Origin: Endomychus coccineus
Lineage: Eukaryota > Arthropoda > Insecta > Coleoptera > Endomychidae
Length of the DNA: 64,000 nucleotides
NCBI GenBank assembly: GCA_958510875.1
Contig: OY294068.1
Coordinates: 201,797,997-201,861,996 of the forward strand
Direction: 5' to 3'
In this document: positions 10,601-22,600 of the stretch, in pieces
How positions within the stretch are numbered: the stretch's first letter is position 1
Layout of the letters: each line of letters starts with the position of its first letter
Notes under the pieces: model-generated
What the model saw: the letters and a program-made list of their open reading frames with translations, nothing else
Database searches by the model: none
Told to the model about the DNA's origin: nothing
Position numbers and translations under genes: made by a program

Positions 10601-13600
10601 AGGTGATAGAGTAGTTGGAGATCGATCGACTGAAGACGACTCTTTAGAATCATCTAATTCACACAAATCTACGAAATTTGATAACCAACATCCTATTCAA
10701 TCCAATAGAAATATTTCAGAAGTTTATCGAATACCTAATGGGATCTTGGACAGAGAATCCGTAAATCAGAATGATACTGGGAAGAAACATCTGAACATCA
10801 AGCAAACTCCACAATCTGTCTTGGCTGGTGACTTGGCTTCTTTGCAATCAATCAAAGTTGTTAACAATGAACCACAGTTAGCAATCCAAGACGATTCGCC
10901 AGATTCTTCACAAGCATCTACCTCGGTAAAGTCTTTAGCTAATCCAAGCAATGTTGAAAGAAGTAGCGTACAAAAACTTTCGACCAGTAAGGAACAGTTT
11001 CAATTGAGTAGTGCCGAAAATATTCAACATGATTCACCGATATACTCCTACGGCGAAGATAATATAGAAATAATCGATATCGACCACGAGTTACTTTCAA
11101 CGTACATGAAATCTAAAACGAATTACACCAATAATTCCACGATCGAAGTAGATGTTCACAACTTGAATGAATCTGAGCCTGATGGTGAAACCTCCAGCGA
11201 TTTTCTCACGCTCCTTCCAAATAAAGTGACGCCAACGTTCGCTAGTCCGAGCAAATTGCATGAACATATTAACTTTACTAACAACGCAACTAAAGAATTC
11301 GATACGCAAAGTAACATCCCCAAAATAGAAGTGATCAATGTGGCAAATCTAACCGCTTCCAACACCAAACGAGTTCTTATCAACTTAACCATCGCAACAG
11401 ACCCGGATTCTAATAACCCACACGCTTCACAAACGGTATACGTTCTGTCTGTATCGGTACCTACCGACGGTACACCGAGCACTGTTAACGGAATGAACGA
11501 TTTCAAAGAATATACACAAACAAAAGAACAACCAGCAGTAACGAAACGCGAAGAAGAACCACCCAACTCCGCAGGCGGTGGCTGTCAATGTTCTTGTCCG
11601 GGAATCGATGACACTGATATGTTTGCAGATTCAAACGATACCGATTACGGATCCAGCAAAGAGAATTATGTTAGTACCACGCAGGAAACTTCTGTCGACG
11701 ACAATTCGACAAGCAGTTTGGAATATTCCAGTACGACCGATACAGTTTCAACACAGTCTTCCACCACCGAAGTAACGACAACCGAGTTCAATTGTCCCGA
11801 ATTGACAACAAAATTACCTCCACCGCCAACTATTTTGATCTTGGAAGGTAGGAGTAACTCCAACATTTGGCTTAGCAAATTAACAGCGCTAAGCTATTTT
11901 TCGATGTATCTAATCGATCGTCATAAACTTGTACCACATGCATGAGTAGTTTTCATGGTAGTTCATTGTATTTTGAACCGGAAATTGATAAAATAAATGG
12001 CGATTGCATGCAAGTAAGATTGTTGAATTGATCGATAGTCAGAGTTTCACGTAATAGCCAGCTTTCCTCTATTCTCATTAATATTTGCTTCAGTTCACGT
12101 TCACCTTAGTGAATATACTGGTGCTGATTGAAGATACCACGATTTCATATTAGGAAACCATTGACAACATATGGAAATACCATTCTATTAAAAGTGGTTC
12201 TTAACCCTCTGACTTATGTCGACCCCTACTTAAGAATTGTTTTGGGAAGGAAAAAACAATACAGTACAAACAATACAAATATCATTTTTATTGCACGTTA
12301 ACACAAGTAAATGAACGAAATTTACAATTTTAATGAGATGGTTGGTTGCTTCTTATTTCTTTATGTCTGGTTTTGTCTCAGATAGCACACCTTAGCTCGA
12401 CATTGAGTCGTTTCTGGCTTTGGTTTCCTTTGATACCAGAGTTGAAGAACTGCTTTCACGTCTATATTTGATTGAAAATGGAAATTTTCAGAGCTGTGTT
12501 AGCTACGATAAAATATTTGGCTTGCACAATTTGAAAATTCTGCTTTTAGTTGTCATAGTTCAGATAATTATTGGACTTTACCGAAACGATCTCATCTTAA
12601 AAAAAAAATTTAAAGAGATAAATTTTCGAGGGTTGGAATCGACAAACGAGTATTTTTAATTTGCCTGAAAATGCCGAGTATTTTAGTCCCAACAAATAGA
12701 CATTCGGAGGATAATTATCGCCAGGTTAAGATTCAAAGCACCAAACGATCGAAAAACACTCAGAAGTAAACTAAAAATCCTATCTATTCGTATTGACAAT
12801 CTCCACTGATTAAGATGATTCGAAATCTTTGATAACAATAAAGTCTTTTTTGCGACGTTACTGAACGTTCACTGCTGTCTGGAACTATAAATTTGTGACG
12901 TTACCGATCGATCTGGACCAGAAAGACCTTAATGTTTTCTGACAAAAACCAATTTCATGTATTCATTCATTTCTAATTCTCTTACATCAATTTCTTTACA
13001 TTTCGTTACTTCCTAAAGTTGTTTTCAAATTGCATCAAGTTTAACACTTACAGGGAGGTATCTAGTTTGATTTGTGTGGAGTGTTAGCTGTCTCAACAAA
13101 GCAGGGATACTCGTGAGCTTCAAAAATGTACAATCTATCTTTATCAAACATATTGAATTCAACACTTTCCACAATTGAGAAAGATCCAAATGTGGGAACT
13201 TATAAATAAGTTTCAACATCTAATAATTTGTAGGAAACCAGTGAATTTTCTGTTTCTAGTATATGTTTTTTTGTCATATCTACATCCAAACATCTTACTA
13301 ACATCCGTGAAACTAATGCATGTAATATGGACTCTTATTTGCGTAGGTTACAATCATCACATTCATCTCTTTTTTGTTGCTTAACTTCTAGCGCTTTGCA
13401 TCGTTTTAATGCATTATTATTAGCTGTGATCTGAATATATTAATGAATATTGAGAATGACATACAGAATGGAAAGAAAATACAATGCACATTGACACTGA
13501 AAACATTTAACGTCAACAACTGTTCCACCATAAATGACAAAAGACCATTTACAATTAGTCGGGGAAATATAACATTTAAGGTCCAAAATTTGTGCAGTAG

Positions 13601-16600
13601 CACTGATCAAAATGCGGTTTTTTGCATCCGATTCCTTGATGCATTTACTTCATTTGTTCACTTTCCAAATCTTATGCAAATGAGAAACTGTATTTCTGCA
13701 TCGAAAAACGCAATTTTTGAAGCAAATAAAAAAAAATTCATTACTCTGTATTACATTGTGGAAATCGACCCATATTAGTTACTCGGGAGTTTTTGGGATC
13801 GCTGAATACGAATATGATGTCAAAAAAGCCATATGATGTACTTGGGGACCAGTAAGTCCTGGTTGTGAGGATCATCCACGAGGTTTTCTCAAAATTTGCT
13901 TGGAAAAATTGAGTGACAATGTTTACTCGGGAGATTTTCGAGGTCGCTGAACACGATTCTGATATTGAAAAAATTCCACAATATGCCTAGACACCTCGAA
14001 AACCCCCGAGTAAACATTGTCATTCAAATTCCGAGCAAATTTCGAAAAAACCTCTTAAATGACCCTCACAACCAGGACTTCCTGGTCTCCAGGTACATTA
14101 TATGGATTTTTCGACATCATATTCGTGATTAGCTACCCCAAAAACACCTGAGTAACCAAATTCATTGCATTTACCCGAAACCTCAGATAAATGTCCAAGA
14201 GACGACCTAGACAACCAGGTCAGCCTAGCCTCCAGGTGTATTGGGTAACTTTTTCAATATCAGTATCGTGTATGTATTGCCGAATAATGAATTTTTTTCA
14301 TTTGGTTCAAAAATTGCACATGAAAAAATGCATTTTTTCGATGCAGAAATGCAGTTTCTCATTTGTATAATATTCGAAAGTGGGCAAATGGTTTTCGGAC
14401 CTATGCCCTATTCTTGTGTTAATTTTCCTCTACTAAATGTGTACAAATTGAAATGGGATGCTGACGAATGCCAGTTTGACTTGAGACTAGAGTAACTAGT
14501 GCTATCTAATATTGCTGAAGAGATACAATTGTGAGGAGAATTTCCAATTACATCACGTAAAATAATACCATAGATAAAATTAATTACCCTTATCCACTTA
14601 AAATACTATCAACTTACTGAGGGCCTTTCGGCTACAAATTAGCCGTCATAAGAATAAACCAGTTGGTAACCGAAAGGTCCTCAGTATGTTAAGAGTATAT
14701 TTAGTGGATAAAGGTGATTATTTCTTATTTATAGTGTTCTAGTGTATTCACATTGAGAACTCTTTTATAGTTTATTAGGCAAAAGAATAATAGAATGAAT
14801 TTGGAAAAAACCTCATACTCGGTTATTGTTCTGTTTATTGGGAAAGGATGTCAAAGCTGAAGGCAAAACATCCCTCCCTATTACAATCCAGAAAGTCTAG
14901 TTGGTGGGTCTTCATAATGAATAATCCTTTATTAAGTTTCAATATAGAATGCATTGCGGCAGGCCATTATCAACATAGAATAAATGGGTGGGAGTCTCTT
15001 GCGAGATCTAGAGTGTTGGTTTCTTTGTAGCAATCTGCTCAATATAAAATGTAGCCATCAAACACGATAGCAACACTAAAGTTATATATGTTCAGGTGGT
15101 TAACAATACTCTCCATCCTGTACAAACTCAATCAGAGTGTTCTATGATCTCCGAAGATTATTAGCGTCCTGTGTCGGACCGTTTCATTGTATATTCAGAT
15201 CACGGCTCGCTTGATATTTACTGCTAACGATTTTTTTCCCTGTATATTAGGTGGTCATACGTTCCCCGCTCAGTCGTTTCCTCCAGATGGAACTACGTTC
15301 TCTCAAATCTCGCTGGGCCAGAGGCTATCGCAGGAACTGCCGCCCTACGGCTACTGGAACATGCAGTTCTATCAATCAGAAGCCGCTTACGTTAAATTCG
15401 ATTATAGCATTCCCAGAGGAGCCAGTATCGGTGTGTATGCCAGACGAAACGCCCTACCCACGCACACCCAATATCACATATTGGAAGTTCTGAGCGGATT
15501 CAAAGCCAGGACCACGAGAGCCTCACATGTAAGTTTCAAGTTTCAACATCTCTCTCTCTCTCTCTCTCGGTAAATCCAACTTATCGATCGAAATGTGATA
15601 AATATAAATATATAAAGGCTTCACAAATATTGGCGGGTTGCTTTTACGTTTATCCGTCCTCGGTCAGATATATTACCAGGATTTTATTTCGGAGGTTGTT
15701 GAACTTCTATTAAAGGATAAGATCTGTGAATGTCACTTCGCCAAAATTGATATCATTTCAAGTAATTTCACCATAATAAGGCTGCATTCTGCAACAATGT
15801 AATATAGATTGAGGTTCACTTACATTTTACTATTCAATATAACAATCATCGAAATCCTAATTTCATTACACTGATGAATGATGCACAATTCTAACAATTT
15901 GGTTAAATTATATAAAACATTCTCGGGAATTCGGTCACATTAACACTCTGTTATAAATGTTCGTATTTACGTACGTTTAGGTCTCACGACCATCATCAGA
16001 AGACTTATTTTGTTAAAAAGGGGGTTAACTAAAACTAAATAGCACAATCGTCCATATCGCACAATCTTCAATCAAAAAGCTCACGCCGTCGAAACGAACA
16101 GAACCACGAATAATCGAAAATTGTATCGTTATTGTTCGTAATGCATTGGAAATGAATGGCTACCCAAAAACTTTCTACAATCCTATCATTAAAGAGAGAA
16201 TAAACAAAATCTATAATGGTTCTTCTTATAAAAATAACATAACAGGTAATACAGACAATTATATAACTTTACCATACATTCCGGAGACCTCAGAAAAAAT
16301 TAAGAAATGTTTGAAAAAGTACGATATAAATGTTGCGCATAAACCTACTAACTGTGTTGGGAAATATTTCTCAAATCTAAAACCTGTAATACCTAAAGAT
16401 AAACAAACCCACACAGTATATAAATTGAATTGTTTAGATTGTGATGGAACTTATACTGGAATCTCTAAACAATATTTACAAAAAAGAATGTACGGCCATA
16501 AGTACAAAAAATAATAACTTAGAAAATTCCACCGCCCTGGCTAAGCACTGTTTTGATTATAACCATCAATTTGATTACAAAAATGTTAATATTTTAACTA

Positions 16601-19600
16601 AAGAAACCAATTATCATAAAAGATCTATCCTGGAGATGATTTACATAAAAAGGGATTCAAAATCTGTAAATCATAGGAATGATATTCAGGGATTGAGTCA
16701 GATTTATACTAACTTGATTAATTAAAACTCTTGCAAATTCCTACATACGTCTTTATAATGTTAAAAGTATATTTTAGGAAGAACGCTTGAAGTAAACTAA
16801 ATTTCAATGCAGGTCTAAAACCTTTTCAAGTACGTCATAAATCTACATCTGGGTCGAGTTATTACAAACAAATAGCTTCGAACTTCAGTTGCTTTGAGAC
16901 CATAGCAATATGCGTTTGTACATTATGAGAATATTACTTAACAGTGGTTTCTTGTTACAAAAAATCTATACTTTGATATTAACGATACAATTTTCGATTA
17001 TTCGTGGTTCTGTTCGTTTCGACGGCGTGAGCTTTTTGATTGAAGATTGTGCGATATGGACGCTTGTGCTATTTAGTTTTAGTTAACCCCCTTTTTAACA
17101 AAATAAGTCTTCTGATGATGGTCGAGAGACCAAAACGTACGTAAAGACGAACATTTATAACAGAGTGTTAATGTGACCTAATTCCCGAGAATTTTTTATA
17201 TAATTCATACTGGGTCAAGAATCTTATTATATTATAATTTGGTTAAATAGAAGAGGAAACACCAGTCAGCACTGCAGTTGCAGTCAGAGCATGTGATTCA
17301 ACTAACTTCAGTTACTTCTTAAATTGATTATGATAAAACAGCTGCTTATATCACTATGGTTGTGTGTTTTACTTAAAGACGTACTGACGAAGAAACACAA
17401 TTATTTGAGAAGACTTCAAAAGTAGAAAATTATACTATTTCTATAGTTTCTTCGAAGGTTTTCGTAAACGCAGATCGAAAATTGACTAGAATTGACTAGT
17501 ACAGTACATGTTCAGGGCAACCGATATTGTGATCCTTGGCCTTAAAACGTATTTCTTCATTTTAAACTTTCATAGTTCTACATTATACAACATAAAAGAC
17601 TATTGTGATAGCTCAAGAAGTTTGGTCTCAATTCTAGCACTATGAGAAAATTCAAGATAGATAGCGGCACCCCCATCTGTCGGGACATGCTGCGATGGTG
17701 CCATCTGCCTTCAGCTTTGCGCAGCCTTCCCTATTTATCGCAACTGATAAATCCGTTTTGAAATTTGAATTTTTCGTTTCAGTCCACCGTAAAGAAAGAG
17801 GTGACTCATTACATGGAGCAAGGCCACTGGTTCCTGTCACTTTACAACGACGATGGAGATCCTCAGGCGGTAACTTTCATCGCGGCTGTAGCAGACGACA
17901 TGACCCATAACTGCCCGAACGGTTGCAGTGGAAAAGGCGAATGTCTCATGGGACATTGTCAGTGTAATCCTGGATTCGGCGGTGACGATTGCAGCGAAAG
18001 TGAGTATTCGCGTTTCTCAAACTGTCTTCTTTTCAAACGGTACTTTTAAAATACACAATGTACCTACACCGCCTTACTAACAGCTTGACTGCTTAGCATG
18101 ACAGAATGTATATTTGTGTCAGGTGTATGTCCGGTACTATGCAGCCAGAAAGGAGAGTACATCAATGGAGAATGTCAGTGTAATCCCGGATGGAAAGGCA
18201 AAGAATGTCAACTGAGGCATGACGAATGCGAAGTACCCGATTGCAACGGTCACGGACAATGTGCTAATGGAAAATGCAATTGTATAAGGGGATACAAGGG
18301 GAAGTTTTGCGAACAGGGTAAGATGATCTATAACTGATTCGCGATACAGACTATAATTAGAAAGATATACATGTTTCATTGAACTCCAAGGGATGAGCTA
18401 TTTTATTCATTACCCATACGTGTTCATTTAGACCTCAACTGAGTACAATTGAACAATATATGCATTTATTTGTTTTCAGTTCATTATTTCCAGCATAAGC
18501 TAACACTTCCATAAATTGTATTGAAGCCCTTTCAATTTTTTCGCATCACTATGAATTTATTCTTTGTAATTCATTATCCGTGGGGGTAGTAACCAGGAAC
18601 ACTGTTCCCATGCTGAGGCATATTGAATGAATCTGAATTAAGTAACTTATTTATAGCTGGTGGCCGGAAATTCATATTATGTTAAACTTGATCTACACGA
18701 AAAAATAAGAAACAAATTTCGTATCTACATATATCAGGAAATGCAAAAATTAACAAATGATTATAACATGTGTTGGAAATGTCCGCCATTCATGTCAATG
18801 CAACTTTCTTCGTACTTCGTTCGAATGTGCATTCGTTATTCCAAATTATCTCCCACTGCTGTGTTATCCTTTGTTCAAGATGACAATCGTATTCAAATTG
18901 AAACCGACTAAGACCTTTGATTTCGAATAACCTCAAAGAAAAAATCCAAGGGGCTCAAGCCGGGTAAACGAGAAGACCACGCAACTAGACCTTTACGAGC
19001 TATCCACTTCTAAGTGTGAACTAAATCTAAATGATTTCAAACTCGAAACACTAAAATGGGGAGGTGCTCAATGATGCATAAGCCAACTTGCTAATCTGAT
19101 TGCGTATAGCACATTAACTAGAAGATCTGTAGTTTCCCAAAAACGTCATATATATCTTACCATTTAAGCGAAGAGGCATCATAAAAGGTCCAAGTAAATG
19201 ATTTTCGATTATCCCTGCACATACATTTATCGAAAATTTGTTTTGAAATCTTGCTTCCAAATATGCATGGGGATTTTCCAAATCTGCCCAAACGTGTTGT
19301 AGAAATTCATAATATCTTCCCGCGTGAAACCGTCTTCATATGTGAACGAAATTTATCGAAGGAAATGTCTTGCTGCATTCTGAATTCCATCCATTGACAA
19401 AAGTCTAATAGGAGTTATAAATTTTCGATTGTGATAGCTCGAAGGTTTCAGCAACTGCTCATGCAAAATTTCCAATACACTACTCTTCGGTAAGTTTTCC
19501 ATCAAAGCTAGTCGTTTTTCTGCATCTGCGTTCCTAGTGGTACGCTTTCTGCTACAATCGGTTCTTTTTGACAAAGATATGCCATTTTTTCTCAAGCGTT

Positions 19601-22600
19601 GATTTAGTCGGAATTGCTTCTTGGTAAAGTCAGAGCTTCACGATTACAACCATTTGCCTTGACTTTCAAAACCCTTTTGTTATTTAATGCTAATGGCCGG
19701 ACTCACTAAATTTTGCAAATAAAACTATAGCAAAACTAAAATGACAGCCATTGACGGCAAAAACCTGTCACCCTGAAGTTTCAAAGCTCCCCTTGACCAT
19801 AGTCAAAGTATACAGGTCTGCCGGAGCCTCCCTTCTACTCTTTCTAAAATTCGAGTGCAAGCTGATCGGTCGTTTATTTCGTTTATTTAATGTTATTGAC
19901 GCAGAGAGATGTAAGAATAGAGAGCTCTGAAGGATATATTAGTGACCGGACTTAATGAATTTAGAGCCGCGGAGTGGGGATAAATGAGTTACCAAGCTTC
20001 CCATACCATAAAATTTTTCTCTGTACGAACTACACTAGCGGAAGACTTGACGTCGAAAGAACGAATTGTGAATGCCGCGCATAGAGTACGGGAGAAAAAA
20101 ATTTGTTGGAGGGGAGAAATCGGTTACTACTCAATCCCGGTCACTCGATTAACATAGGCTTTTATGGGACTAGCGCTCTCTATTCTTACATCTCTCTGTA
20201 TTGACGACGATATAATTATGATGTTGTTACGTGCCGGCGATGTGATTGGAGGAGCTAGGTGACGTCACCTAGTGCGAGAAACGATGGAAGGCAGGCTCCG
20301 GCAGACCTGTATACTTTGACTATGCCCCTTGACAAGTTTTATTCGTCTAAGAAGAGATTGCACGAGTATTTTCGAATCAGTTTTTCTCGAAAATGGTTAG
20401 TCTGATAAAATACCTTTTTGAAGCAGACCTAACTCAAAAGAATAGAAATAAAGTAGAAAATTTATCGAAGCTGCCTCCCCGTAGCGGCTCCCCTGGTAAG
20501 AACTTTCGTCGACACATACCATATGGAAACTTCTTGCATCGATAATGGTTAAATCACCAAAATTGAAAGATTCGCACATTACGATTCCTGATATATGAAA
20601 AGCGTCATAGCTCCTAATTGAAGCATTTCCGCATCTATTGTGTTTATATGAAATCACACAGTAATGTTTCTATAGTTGGTGTATATCAAGAGGATATTTG
20701 TATTGTCAAAGTATACAATAAGCTCAGGAAATTCAAATTGCTATGAAATTGTATATACAGAGGCTGTTGGCTAAAGGTTACGACCAAAGCCATATAATTA
20801 GGAAAAAAAAATATATACAGCTAACAGTATGCGAAACGTTCAAGTACTCGTATAGTTGATATATCAATTCCATTTCATATCTTCTGATTGTAAACTGTAT
20901 TGTGACATTTATTAGTTGATTTTCGATTTCGTGTAATTTTTGAAAGAAACCTCTTGAATCTGATCCTTCAGTGGTTAAGAGCATCTTGTCACAATGATAT
21001 GTGAACGCACCATGGGTATTAACAATAATTTAACTTGCACGGATAGGTTATGTTGTTAATATGTGAAAATATTCTTTATATTCAATCTCACTAATATAAT
21101 GCACGATGTACTAATATTTCAGTCACTTTCATATCTACTTCCCTCATTATACGTAGTATAAGGGAAGTATTGAAAAATCTTCGCTTCCGGATGGATTCCG
21201 CGTCACAATAGCTCGACTTGATGCCGACATTTCGCCAACCATTACAGGTTGCATCTGCAGGGTAGGCTTGAGGCTACAACTGAAAATTTCTAATAACCCT
21301 TGTAAAATTGTCGAGTGGGAGCTCTCGAATCATTAGTGGTAATTTACTGGAAAAAGTTGGACCCCAGTAATTACCGGTATTGCTGCTACGTTTTATGCTG
21401 TGATTATTAATATGTAAATTATATTTCGCTCAAATGTTGACACAGTGCATATCACATCGAGTAGAATATTCGTTAATATGTGTTTCAACATATATTAGAC
21501 AATGTTGAATGTAAATGCAAGGAAGATACATAACTTTTAGGTCCTTAAAGTTATGCTTACTGTCTTTAGCTTTTTCTGACTTCTATGAACTGGTTGTATT
21601 GCAAATTTAGGAAACAAATTATGAAATTTATCAATTACTACAGGACGATAAGTGATTTTATATCACTCGGCATCGTTTTCCATAATATAATAAGCGTATC
21701 GAAAATGTTCACGATTCTCGACCATTTTGGCATAATAAATGTTTGATGTCCAGACGGAATTGAATTGATCGTATCAATAAAATATGTAGTAAAATAAATT
21801 CAACTAAAAATAGAGATAATAAATGTACCGTTACAGGATATAACTGGACAGGAAACTGAATATACACCTGCATAATTTTTGCTTTATTGAATACATAAAC
21901 CATATTCTTCTATTTATTACTTGCAGGCTTTCACAATACGAGTAATTATACCCACATTGTAGCTACCGCTATACCCCGGATCTTTCACTATTTGCCTTTT
22001 AATTGAAAATACGGAATTCATATTTCTAATACGAAACTCTTCTATTAAGGCGATAAAAGCTTTGTAATGCATCGTTCCGTCTATTTTGGATGCTGATTAA
22101 AATTCTGACTGCTATACATTTATGATACATCGAGAAGTGACACCGTTTTCAGTTTTGCCTAATACGTTTTATTTCTGGGAAAGCAATTTTAACTCTTAAT
22201 ATAGAAACGAACGAACACGTATATCTAGAGTAGTGCATTCACTGACAGGTTGATAAAATATAAATCAGGAAGTCTGTTATACGATTCAACGTTCAGATAT
22301 GGCATTCATACTAACAATATATTTTGAATTTTTCTAATGGCGTTTCAATAATTAACAGAAATTTCGAAATCATTGTGTCGACGGGAATTTCATTATTCTC
22401 TCTTTTGTTGTATAATGTTTTTAGCAATATAACTCTGATTGTTTTTTGTGATGTGCTGGAAAATGTCTTCCAGTTTGACCTATATAAACGAGTCCACAGT
22501 CTTTACAAACTGTTGAATTTGGGGATACCTAACTCAAATGTGTAATGCAATTGTGGATGGTTTGAGTATTAATAGCAATTTGGTAGTGCTCTATTTTGAG

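Noticed and set aside
11156..11566. Minus-strand 136-codon frame inside the giant Ten-m exon
   Set aside because: Antisense shadow of an in-phase, well-supported exon. No family motif and no splice logic.
12180..12310. hAT transposon end suggested by GTGGTTCTTAACCC
   Set aside because: No matching inverted end or 8-bp duplication found; too short to call.
20397..20657. Minus-strand 86-codon frame right of the MITE nest
   Set aside because: No motif, splice partner or clear transposon match. Probably chance or old repeat.
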